DNA of 64,000 nt from Ruoffia sp044336205 (GTDB lineage: Bacteria; Bacillota; Bacilli; Lactobacillales; Aerococcaceae), in assembly GCA_044336205.1 (NCBI GenBank), contig CP172318.1, positions 1,364,001 through 1,428,000 on the forward strand, read 5' to 3'. Each line of letters starts with the position of its first letter. The first letter of the stretch is position 1. Of the stretch, positions 6,428 to 13,121 are shown piece by piece. A program made the translations under genes and the position numbers. The notes below the pieces were generated by a model, which saw only the letters and a list, made by a program, of their open reading frames with translations, had not been told where the DNA came from and searched no databases.

Positions 6428-7129
6428 ATGGAAAATGAAAAAGTATTTGCGGAACGATTGCGAAAAGCAAGAGAAGGAAAAAATTTAACTCAGACAGAAT
6501 TAGCTGAAGAAATGGGTTATAAAAATTATACAACCGTATCAAAGTGGGAGTCTGGTAGCAGTTTACCACGAGGTAAAGAGTTGAAAATGTTATCTAAATT
6601 ATTTGATTTATCTACTGATTATTTACTAGGAATGGATTTAGTACTTGCACAAAGCAATCTTTTAAATATATACAATCAACTTAGTTCACCGCGTCAATCC
6701 TATGTATATTCAGTCGCCGAGGAACAGTTAGAAGAGCAAAACAAAGTTGTCAATCTATCAGATTATATAGAAGAAGACTTATACGGATATGCTTCTGCTG
6801 GTACTGGTCAACAAGTGTTCGACAATCCAATTGAATCAATACGATTGCATAAATCGGACGTGCCCACACAACACTACGACATTACTTTGAAAGTTGTCGG
6901 TGACTCAATGGAACCAGCATTTAAAGATGGTGAGTATATATTCATTAAGAAAACAGAGAGCCTAAGAAATGGGCAGTTTGGAGTATTCATAATAAATGGT
7001 GAGTCATATCTAAAGAAAGTATATGTAGAAGATGACCATTTAAGACTGGTATCACTTAATGATAAGTATGAAGACTTAATCTTTACAGCTGATGACGGAA
7101 TCACCTTAGTTGGTCAAGTTGTTTTATAA
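6428..7129 (+). CDS. CI-type phage repressor, XRE domain plus S24 self-cleaving domain
   Basis: This 233-residue protein keeps the prophage silent. Residues about 7-66 are a helix-turn-helix domain (LTQTELAEEMGYKNYTTVSKW). Residues about 115-233 are a LexA-like S24 peptidase: the cleavage site is Ala124-Gly125 in YASAGTG, the catalytic Ser160 lies in VVGDSMEP, and the catalytic Lys is at 196-197 in ESYLKKVY. So induction is expected to go through RecA-stimulated self-cleavage after DNA damage. The gene has a GGAAGGGGGGA ribosome site and is transcribed rightward from the operator region. Confidence 0.95.
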   Translation: MENEKVFAERLRKAREGKNLTQTELAEEMGYKNYTTVSKWESGSSLPRGKELKMLSKLFDLSTDYLLGMDLVLAQSNLLNIYNQLSSPRQSYVYSVAEEQLEEQNKVVNLSDYIEEDLYGYASAGTGQQVFDNPIESIRLHKSDVPTQHYDITLKVVGDSMEPAFKDGEYIFIKKTESLRNGQFGVFIINGESYLKKVYVEDDHLRLVSLNDKYEDLIFTADDGITLVGQVVL

Positions 7130-7130
7130 A

Positions 7131-7215
7131 ATAAAAAAACACTCACCAAAGCGGGCAGGCTTAGTGAGTGTTACCCTCTCAGGGTGTAGTGTTTCCGTGA
7201 ACATTATACCATGGG
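7131..7215 (+). promoter_or_regulatory. Phage intergenic double-hairpin element before the TerB_N gene
   Basis: An A-run (7133-7138) is followed by a strong hairpin with arms AACACTCAC (7139-7147) and GTGAGTGTT (7164-7172), a short second hairpin (ACCCT/AGGGT at 7173-7185), ATTATACC and GGGAGGTG. On the minus strand the first hairpin with its T-run would be a terminator. The same order of parts is seen at 9572-9672. Confidence 0.6.
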
Positions 7216-7226
7216 AGGTGTGTTTA

Positions 7227-8348
7227 TTGAAAACTCTTAGATTAATATTTAATATAGCGGGGATTGGTTTGATATATGATGTATTTACACGAGGAAGTGT
7301 AACAACTGAGCATGGATATTTAATAACTTCTTTAAGCATTATAGTTTGTTTTTTCATAGGACTTAGCGGTAAAGAAAAAGAAAAGCAAATTTTTAAAAAC
7401 GAAATTAAAGAACGAGAGATTAATACTAATTCGAAAAAAGAGACTGAACCCTCTGTTGTAGAAAGTCCGAAAAAAACTAATGAATTAGCAAAAGTTAACC
7501 CAAAAGTGAATAAAAGTACATTGAAAGTGAGAGGAAATAGATTTCAAATACCAGATGATATTTTTAAGGTTATGTATAGCGAGAAAGATGACTTACCTCT
7601 TATGATCAATACTGATGAACCACTACGAATTGACAAACGCTTAGAAGTTAAAAAAACTTTTACAGTGGATAAACTTCCATATTATCCATCATATAGAACT
7701 ATGACACCTGGTCAAAGATATAAATTCTTAGAATGGCTTCAAAACATAGATAAAGATATAGAAATCGGATATGTTTTTGTATTATTTTATGGTATAGAAA
7801 GAAGAATCCTTTCTGGAGATCTGTACCCTGCAATGGAAATATTAAAGAAGTTAAAACAAAGGTTTGATAATGCGCCGTTTCAGGATTACTCTAATAACTT
7901 GTTGATTTATCTTAGTGCAACTCAAAATAACAGTTCGTTATTAAATGGTGTAAACTTAAAACAACTAAAAGGAGAATCTTTATTACTAATTAAATATAGT
8001 TTCTTTGGTAAAGCTACACCGGATGATTTGATACAATCATCAAAATCTTTCGGGTTTACAAACCACCGTTACGTAAAGAATGAACCAAGTAAATTCCAAC
8101 AAGCTTTATCTAGTGTGCTGGAAGAAGAATTCGGCGAACCGAACTTTTTATTCGCCAAGATTGATTTAAGTAAATTAAAAAAAGTAAGAATTGCTCCGTT
8201 GGCAAATTATAGTATCCCTCATGAAAGGGAATTAAAAATTAATGATATTACCAGTTATGAGCCATTGAAAAATAAACTATTTGAAATAATGCAAAAATCA
8301 CATGATATAGTAAAAGTGCAATTGAGAGATGAAAGAAAAAAAGCATAG
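7227..8348 (+). CDS. TerB_N domain protein with two N-terminal membrane segments (prophage cargo)
   Basis: I start this at the TTG at 7227 (373 residues), since GGGAGGTG lies 7 bases upstream; the longer frame would begin inside the repressor gene. There are two likely membrane segments (about 5-20 and 31-47), a charged linker, then a TerB_N-like domain from about 110, with the hallmark YYPSYRTMTPGQRYKFLEW at 152-170 and YVFVLFYGIERRIL after it. TerB_N proteins are linked to stress and phage-defence contexts, but the function is unknown. It sits in the lysogeny module, so it is probably expressed by the resident prophage. Confidence 0.75.
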   Translation: MKTLRLIFNIAGIGLIYDVFTRGSVTTEHGYLITSLSIIVCFFIGLSGKEKEKQIFKNEIKEREINTNSKKETEPSVVESPKKTNELAKVNPKVNKSTLKVRGNRFQIPDDIFKVMYSEKDDLPLMINTDEPLRIDKRLEVKKTFTVDKLPYYPSYRTMTPGQRYKFLEWLQNIDKDIEIGYVFVLFYGIERRILSGDLYPAMEILKKLKQRFDNAPFQDYSNNLLIYLSATQNNSSLLNGVNLKQLKGESLLLIKYSFFGKATPDDLIQSSKSFGFTNHRYVKNEPSKFQQALSSVLEEEFGEPNFLFAKIDLSKLKKVRIAPLANYSIPHERELKINDITSYEPLKNKLFEIMQKSHDIVKVQLRDERKKA

Positions 8349-8358
8349 GAGTATGAAA

Positions 8359-8865
8359 ATGGATTGGAAAGATTTAGGCGATAAAACGTTAAAATTAGCC
8401 AAAGGTTTAGGAGAAAAGCATCAGAAAGCAAAGCAAGAATCAACTATCACCTTGACGAATAAGACGCTGGGAGCTATCAAGAAAACTAAAGTCAGAAAGA
8501 AAGCGGATGGTACTTACTATATAAGTGATATGTTTAGCGAGAGTAAACCAACTTATGAATTTGACTTCATTTCATTTAACGGTTCTAAAATCACCCACGA
8601 AACAACAACAAAAGGAAAAACAACCCAACAAGGCAGAGCTGGAAGTGTTCTTGTGGGCAGTATGCTTTTTGGTGACGTCGGAGCTGTTATGGGCGGCGCA
8701 AGAAAACGTAAAGGGAAATTTGATTCTAAATCAAAAACGGTACAAACAGAAAAACCGGGTAAAGGGACCGTTAATTTGAAAAGTGTTGATGATGGTACGA
8801 CTAAAAAAATAAACTTTATAGCAACTCAATCTGAATTTGATAACATTGAACGATATTTTAAATAA
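8359..8865 (+). CDS. Hypothetical glycine-zipper protein, partner of the TerB_N gene
   Basis: The start is taken at the ATG at 8359, seven bases after AGGAG; the ATG at 8353 is too close to it. The 168-residue protein has a basic N-terminal helix, a beta-rich part (about 35-75), a glycine-rich hydrophobic stretch (GRAGSVLVGSMLFGDVGAVM) near 105-125 and a basic to mixed C-terminal domain. The glycine pattern suggests membrane insertion or tight helix packing. It follows the TerB_N gene by 10 bases, so the two are one unit. I do not recognise a family. Confidence 0.65.
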   Translation: MDWKDLGDKTLKLAKGLGEKHQKAKQESTITLTNKTLGAIKKTKVRKKADGTYYISDMFSESKPTYEFDFISFNGSKITHETTTKGKTTQQGRAGSVLVGSMLFGDVGAVMGGARKRKGKFDSKSKTVQTEKPGKGTVNLKSVDDGTTKKINFIATQSEFDNIERYFK

Positions 8866-8929
8866 TACAAATCCCCCTACTTTGTCTGACATTGCTGGTG
8901 TAAAATTTCGGGGAAACTAAAATTCACTA

Positions 8930-8958
8930 TTGTCAAACACGTGTATACGTGTTATAAT
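8930..8958 (+). promoter_or_regulatory. hicAB promoter with operator palindrome in the spacer
   Basis: TTGTCA (8930-8935) and TATAAT (8953-8958) are 17 bases apart. Sixteen of these bases (8937-8952, ACACGTGTATACGTGT) form an inverted repeat with one mismatched pair. HicB antitoxins repress their own operon, so this is the likely HicB operator. Confidence 0.85.
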
Positions 8959-8981
8959 ATAAGTGCAGAAAGGGGGATGGC

Positions 8982-9158
8982 ATGAAAGATAAAGACTTAT
9001 TAAAACTGTTAAAAAAGAACGGTTGGGAATTATCAAGAATTAATGGTAGTCATCATATTTTGAAAAAAGGAAATCAACGTGAAGTTATTCCAGTTCACGG
9101 TAAAGATATGAAACCAGGGTTACTAAATGCCATTCTAAAGAGAACGGGACTTAAATAA
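8982..9158 (+). CDS. hicA: HicA toxin, mRNA interferase
   Basis: I translated this 58-residue frame directly: MKDKDLLKLLKKNGWELSRI, then NGSHHILKKG with the catalytic His, and VIPVHGKDMKPGLLNAIL. This is the double-stranded-RNA-binding-like fold of HicA, which cuts mRNA and stops growth until HicB binds it. It has an AAAGGGGG ribosome site and lies 37 bases upstream of hicB in the common toxin-first order. It is intact by eye. Confidence 0.93.
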   Translation: MKDKDLLKLLKKNGWELSRINGSHHILKKGNQREVIPVHGKDMKPGLLNAILKRTGLK

Positions 9159-9195
9159 GTCCCAACTCTTTCTGTAAATAAAAGGAGGAATTATT

Positions 9196-9570
9196 ATGTT
9201 GTATATTTTCCCAGGATTGTTACATGAAGAAGATGGATATTGGATTGAATTTCCGGATTTACCAGGATGCTCAACGCAAGGTGATTCATTAGAAGAGTTA
9301 TTAATTAACTCTCGTGAAGCTATGGAAGGATATATTTTAGATTTATTAGAAAATGGTGACAATGTTCCAAGTGCTAGTCACGTTTCAGAACTTGATTCCT
9401 CTGAGGCTTCACCTATTTTAATTGAAACGGATGTCGATTTAAGTAAACGGACAAAATCCGTTAAAAAAACTTTAACTATTCCTTTATGGTTAAATGAACA
9501 AGCCTTATCAAAAAATATTAATTTTTCTAAAGTGCTACAAGAATCTTTAATTGAGAAAATTGGACAATAA
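9196..9570 (+). CDS. hicB: HicB antitoxin
   Basis: This 124-residue protein has the HicB fold in residues 1-60: YIFPGLLHEEDGYWIEFPDL then PGCSTQGDSLEELLINSREA, the degraded RNase H-like part that binds the toxin. The C-terminal part (about 85-124, KKTLTIPLWLNEQAL) looks like a small DNA-binding domain of the ribbon-helix-helix type, fitting the palindrome in the promoter. The start has AAAGGAGG. In a prophage the pair may stabilise the element or act against other phages. Confidence 0.93.
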   Translation: MLYIFPGLLHEEDGYWIEFPDLPGCSTQGDSLEELLINSREAMEGYILDLLENGDNVPSASHVSELDSSEASPILIETDVDLSKRTKSVKKTLTIPLWLNEQALSKNINFSKVLQESLIEKIGQ

Positions 9571-9571
9571 A

Positions 9572-9672
9572 AAATCCCACTCCCCTACTTTGGCCGGTAA
9601 GGAGTGAGATAGCGAACAAACAACCCAAATTACGGGCTATTTGCTAAGCCCTATTATAGCACAATTATGATA
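9572..9672 (+). promoter_or_regulatory. Phage intergenic double-hairpin element before the integrase
   Basis: An A-run is followed by a hairpin (CACTCC/GGAGTG), a second hairpin (GGGCT/AGCCC at about 9634-9651) and TATTATAGCAC before the integrase ribosome site. The layout matches 7131-7215, and CCCCTACTTTG in the first loop also occurs at about 8873, before hicAB. On the minus strand the first hairpin would terminate transcription. Confidence 0.6.
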
Positions 9673-9685
9673 GGAGTTGATAAAT

Positions 9686-10788
9686 ATGTGGATAGAAAAA
9701 TTAGATAACGGAAAATATAAATTTGTCGAGAGATACGAAGATGAAGCGACTGGAAAGTCTAAGCGTGTATCGGTTACTATGACCAAGAAGACTAAGGAAG
9801 CACAGGCGGAAGCTTTTGAAATACTGCAATCTAAGATGAAAAAAAATGAAAAAAGGTAACTTTTAGTGAAATATCGTTAGATTGGTTGGCTTACTATAAA
9901 CAAACCGTCAAGAAATCAACTTATATCAGGGGGCGAACAAATGTTAAAAGACTCAATGAGGCATTCGGTAGATTAGATTTCAATAAATTAACAGCAGCAC
10001 ACTTCAACAAATATTTCATGGACAATTTAATGAACGAACGATTTAAATATAATACAATGAAACAAATCCGTTCAATTGTAGATAGAATCATCAAACACGC
10101 CTTAAAGTATCACGGGATTGATAAGACTGAAATTTTGATCCAATTAGAAGTGCCTAAAATTAACGTCACGGTTAAGGATGATTTCAAATACTTGGAACCT
10201 GATGAACTCAACGCAATCTTGGAATACTTCAAAGAACAAAACATGAATGAATTTGCACGATTAGTTACGCTACAAGTAAATACTGGTATGCGATTCGGCG
10301 AGATGGTCGCATTAGACTATGAAGCAGATATTGATTTAGATGAGCAATCTATTCATATTACCAAGAATTATGATATGGATAACAAAATATTTACCACACC
10401 TAAGACTGGCGACAGCCGTACTATCTATTTCGGTGACGATATAAAAAAACTCATCATGGATCAAATACAGTATAACCGAATTAAGATTTTGAAAGATAAC
10501 CTAGACCGTGGTAATAAACTGCTTTTTAGTACAAAGAATGGTACGCCAATTCGAACCGGTACCATGAATAAATATTTGAAGCGGGTGGATTTAGATAAAA
10601 ATGTAACGACTCATATTTTCAGGCACACTTTTATCACACACGCTGTACAGAATGGTATGAGCAAAGAATTAATCGCCCAGCAAGTAGGACATACCGACAC
10701 AAGTATGATTGATAAGATATATTTCCACTTTACCGAAACAATGAGAAAACAACAAAAAGAGGCAATGCTAGACTTTAAAATCATCTAA
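9686..10788 (+). pseudogene. int: Phage tyrosine integrase, frameshifted in an A-run
   Basis: The first frame from ATG 9686 gives an arm-type DNA-binding start (KLDNGKYKFVERYEDEATGK) and ends at a stop just after KKNEKR. The second frame carries the core-binding domain and the catalytic domain: Arg in NTGMRFGEM, HIFRHTF, VGHTD and the nucleophile Tyr in KIYFHF. The missing join reads VTFSEISLDWLAYYKQTV if the run of six A at 9848-9853 had seven, giving a 367-residue integrase of normal length. So it is a one-base loss or a run-length error. It excises and integrates the phage next to rpmA. Confidence 0.88.
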
Positions 10789-10789
10789 C

Positions 10790-10811
10790 TTTGCCCCTTA
10801 TTTGCCCCTTA
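10790..10811. repeat. Two tandem 11-bp repeats after the integrase (possible arm-type sites)
   Basis: TTTGCCCCTTA occurs twice head to tail at 10790-10800 and 10801-10811, directly after the integrase stop. Integrases with an arm-binding N-terminal domain bind short direct repeats next to the att core, so these are good candidates for arm sites. The core itself is not recognisable from one end. Confidence 0.55.
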
Positions 10812-10860
10812 AGGTATTCACTACAATGAAAACACCCTATGAAAGCTTGATGTTATGCAA

Positions 10861-11151
10861 TTAAGCTTCTTGAGCTACTGGGTAAACAGAAACTTGTTTC
10901 TTGTTACGACCTTTACGTTCGAATTTAACTACACCATCGATTTTAGCGAATAATGTATCGTCACCACCGCGACCTACGTTATTCCCTGCATGGATTTTTG
11001 TACCACGTTGACGGAAGATAATTGATCCACCTGTAACAGTTTCACCGTCTGATGCTTTAGCTCCTAGACGTTTAGCGATTGAATCACGACCGTTTTGAGT
11101 AGAACCTCCACCTTTTTTAGTGGCGAATAATTGTAAATTTAATTTTAACAT
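10861..11151 (-). CDS. rpmA: Ribosomal protein L27 with cleavable N-terminal extension
   Basis: The start is the ATG at 11151, after AGGAGG; the longer upstream frame is not used. The 96-residue protein begins MLKLNLQLFATKKGGGSTQN. In Firmicutes the first nine or so residues (to FA) are cut off by the protease Prp, which is encoded just upstream. The rest (NGRDSIAKRLGAKASDGE, VGRGGDDTLFAK) is standard L27, part of the large subunit near the peptidyl transferase centre. It ends next to the prophage junction. Confidence 0.97.
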   Translation of the reverse strand: MLKLNLQLFATKKGGGSTQNGRDSIAKRLGAKASDGETVTGGSIIFRQRGTKIHAGNNVGRGGDDTLFAKIDGVVKFERKGRNKKQVSVYPVAQEA

Positions 11152-11164
11152 TCCGTTGCACCTC

Positions 11165-11512
11165 CTATGATTTAAAGCTTTTATTATATATACGAATGAA
11201 TTCAGGGTAACTCTCTGCCAACACCTCAAAAGCAAATGATAAATGCTTAAGTAATAGTTGCGCATCTTGAGAGACTGAATGACTTAAATGAGGTGGTAAC
11301 GTTAATTTCAAGTAACCACCTTCAGTTTCATTAACAACAGTTACGACATCAATGTTCAGTAATTGAACTAATGAATTCTCAACTGAGATAACTTGACTTG
11401 ATACCGCAGCACATACTATGTCATAACCTGAATCTGCATAACCTGCATGCCCTGTCATTAAGACTTGTCTGACTTTCTTATTAGTATCATGATAAAATGT
11501 GATATTAATCAT
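11165..11512 (-). CDS. prp: Prp, cysteine protease that trims L27
   Basis: This 115-residue protein is the YsxB/Prp family. The catalytic His is in MTGHAGYADSG and the catalytic Cys in YDIVCAAVSSQV. It lies between rplU and rpmA, which is its fixed place in Firmicutes, and removes the N-terminal extension of L27. The L27 gene here has the matching LQLFA extension, so enzyme and substrate agree. Confidence 0.95.
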   Translation of the reverse strand: MINITFYHDTNKKVRQVLMTGHAGYADSGYDIVCAAVSSQVISVENSLVQLLNIDVVTVVNETEGGYLKLTLPPHLSHSVSQDAQLLLKHLSFAFEVLAESYPEFIRIYNKSFKS

Positions 11513-11525
11513 ATTCTACAGATAA

Positions 11526-11834
11526 TTAAGCGTTAATTGCATCGATAGTTAATCTTGTATATGGTTGACGGTGACCTTGTTTAGTATGAGAGTCTTTACG
11601 ACGTCTGTATTTGAAAATAGTAAGTTTTTTACCGCGTCCTTGTTTTTCAACAGTCGCTTCAACCGTTGCACCTTCTACGAATGGAGCACCGATTTTAGTA
11701 TCGTCTCCTCCAACAAATACAACTTTATCGAAAGTAACTTTGTCACCTTCATTCACATCTAACTTCTCAACAAAGATAGTTTGACCTACCTCAACTTTTA
11801 CTTGTTTTCCGCCAGTTTTGATAATTGCGTACAT
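11526..11834 (-). CDS. rplU: Ribosomal protein L21
   Basis: The 102-residue protein is standard bacterial L21: MYAIIKTGGKQVKVEVGQTI at the start, then the YRRRKDSHTKQGHRQPYTRL motif near the end. It binds 23S rRNA in the large subunit. It is the first gene of the rplU-prp-rpmA operon, with an AGGAGG site and a structured leader upstream. Confidence 0.98.
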   Translation of the reverse strand: MYAIIKTGGKQVKVEVGQTIFVEKLDVNEGDKVTFDKVVFVGGDDTKIGAPFVEGATVEATVEKQGRGKKLTIFKYRRRKDSHTKQGHRQPYTRLTIDAINA

Positions 11835-11965
11835 TCAAGCACCTCCTATTATTATTATTCAGAGTAATAAATACTCCTACACCGAGACTCGCCAGGTTAA
11901 GTGGATACATATCACTTAAAACTTAAACTGTGCGGTTGCAGATGGGTGCACAAATACAACGTTAA
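11835..11965 (-). ncRNA. Probable L21 autoregulatory leader
   Basis: The 130 bases before rplU contain GC-rich paired segments unlike other gaps here (CTGGCGAGTCTCGGTGTAGG and GCACCCATCTGCAACCGCAC on the minus strand). Firmicutes rplU operons commonly have an L21 leader in this position. I recognise position and general pattern, not a verified fold. Confidence 0.5.
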
Positions 11966-12005
11966 TAGTGTAGCAAATTGATTCCCTATCGTCAATACAT
12001 AAAAA

Positions 12006-12635
12006 CTATTTTATAAACAAATTCATCGCAAGTTTGTATAATGGCAATAAGTCATGCGTTGTCTCTCCTAGCCAGGACTCGTACGCTTCTTGATTTTCTA
12101 AGGGCGAATCTTCTCTCTTAATAATTCTACCAACCATTAATTCGGCCTTTTTAACTTTTGTAAATTTATCAAAGTACGCCGAGAGATCCATAGCCATAGA
12201 AAATTGATAATCTAGTTTAGTATGATCTGAAATGATGATGTAGTCAGAGCTTAAATCTGCAAATAAATCTAAATTCTCTTTATAAGCCTTAGCAATTTCT
12301 TTCTTATGTTCAATATTATCAATAAAAGTTAACGTATAAAAAAGATATTCATCATTCATTCCAATTTGAAAGTGAGGATACTTTTTATACCCCCGTTTAT
12401 CCCCACCGATCGCACACCAAGTCGACTCAACGGGATATACAGTACGACGCAGATGCTTTGCTATATGAACATACGGTTTATCTTCAACTTTCAATTCACT
12501 TACTAAATAATCTGCCACGAAATTGCCATAATAATTAAAGCTAGGTTGAATAATAGTTTTGACTGCCTCCATTCGTCGGTCCACCCCATCCACTTCAAAA
12601 ACCGCAAAACTTGCTTGATCAAATAAAAAACTCAT
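12006..12635 (-). CDS. DUF1054 (YktB-like) family protein
   Basis: This 209-residue protein matches the DUF1054 family known from Bacillus YktB. Typical parts are the region around RRMEAVKTIIQPSFNYYG, then HIAKHLRRTVYPVESTWCAI with GGDKRGYKKYPHFQIG. The fold is a single alpha/beta domain with no membrane segment. Its biochemical role is not known. The start at 12635 has a GAGGAG site. It is next to the dipeptidase remnant but unrelated to it. Confidence 0.85.
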   Translation of the reverse strand: MSFLFDQASFAVFEVDGVDRRMEAVKTIIQPSFNYYGNFVADYLVSELKVEDKPYVHIAKHLRRTVYPVESTWCAIGGDKRGYKKYPHFQIGMNDEYLFYTLTFIDNIEHKKEIAKAYKENLDLFADLSSDYIIISDHTKLDYQFSMAMDLSAYFDKFTKVKKAELMVGRIIKREDSPLENQEAYESWLGETTHDLLPLYKLAMNLFIK

Positions 12636-13108
12636 ACAAACTCCTCACTACTTCATAACATCCTTTTATAACTCGTAAAGCATTTTGACAGGCTAATTTC
12701 TCAATGGTTCCATTATCCATCTTATATAACTTTTCCACATTGGATAAATCTTCATCAATAGGTCGGCCATCTTCTAAGGTTAAGAAGATATATATTTAAT
12801 TGGCCATTTGAATACTAGCTAGGCTATCATAATTTGTCGCTAAGCTAATATCTTCTCCATATTTTTATAAGGATTCGTCTAGATGAGAATGTAATTCCTT
12901 AATGTACTTCCAATCACCTACGATGGGCTGGTCTAGGGATTCAAAAATCTTCTCATTCAACATAAAAAACAGCTAAAAATTGTGCCATCGTCCCTCCATC
13001 TATTAACTTTTGAATATCTAAGTGAGTTTGGCTGTTTTGCATTAAGGCATCAGCTCCCAATAAAGTCGTATGCATTAAAGTAGCTGCATGAAGATTAATG
13101 AACTTCAT
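12619..13108 (-). pseudogene. Remnant of a membrane dipeptidase (peptidase M19)
   Basis: From an ATG at 13108 the frame reads MKFINLHAATLMHTTLLGAD and later GGTMAQFLAVFYVE, close to the start of M19 dipeptidases, where the metal motif is usually HCDT; here it is HAAT. After a frameshift it continues (QPIVGDWKYIKELHSHLD, two in-frame stops, TLEDGRPIDEDLSNVEKLY), then jumps to the C-terminal EKLACQNALRVIK motif. The catalytic middle, roughly 170 residues, is deleted. So the gene is dead by active-site loss, frameshift, stops and deletion. Confidence 0.75.
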
Positions 13109-13121
13109 ATAGTATCCCGTC

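Larger units (their letters stand above)
1..10811. mobile_element. Right end of a temperate prophage (left end outside window)
   Basis: The region carries a phage early operon on the minus strand (Cro-like repressor, ORF6C-type protein, DUF3102 protein, ERF recombinase, HNH nucleases) and a lysogeny module on the plus strand (S24 repressor, cargo genes, HicAB, tyrosine integrase). The integrase ends 73 bases before the stop codon of host rpmA, so the phage-host junction must lie between about 10811 and 10861. No structural or lysis genes are in the window; they would be to the left. The att core cannot be identified without the other end. Confidence 0.93.

Noticed and set aside
7110..7226. 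Upstream extension of the TerB_N frame into the repressor gene
   Set aside because: The extension overlaps the repressor end and the hairpin element and has no ribosome site; the TTG at 7227 has GGGAGGTG at the right distance.
9840..9870. Programmed -1 frameshifting in the integrase
   Set aside because: The zero-frame codons GAA-AAA-AGG do not form a proper slippery heptamer, and a TGA lies just upstream in the -1 frame; an indel is simpler.
11152..11265. Longer start for L27
   Set aside because: It runs into prp and does not match L27; MLKLNLQLFA is the known processed start.
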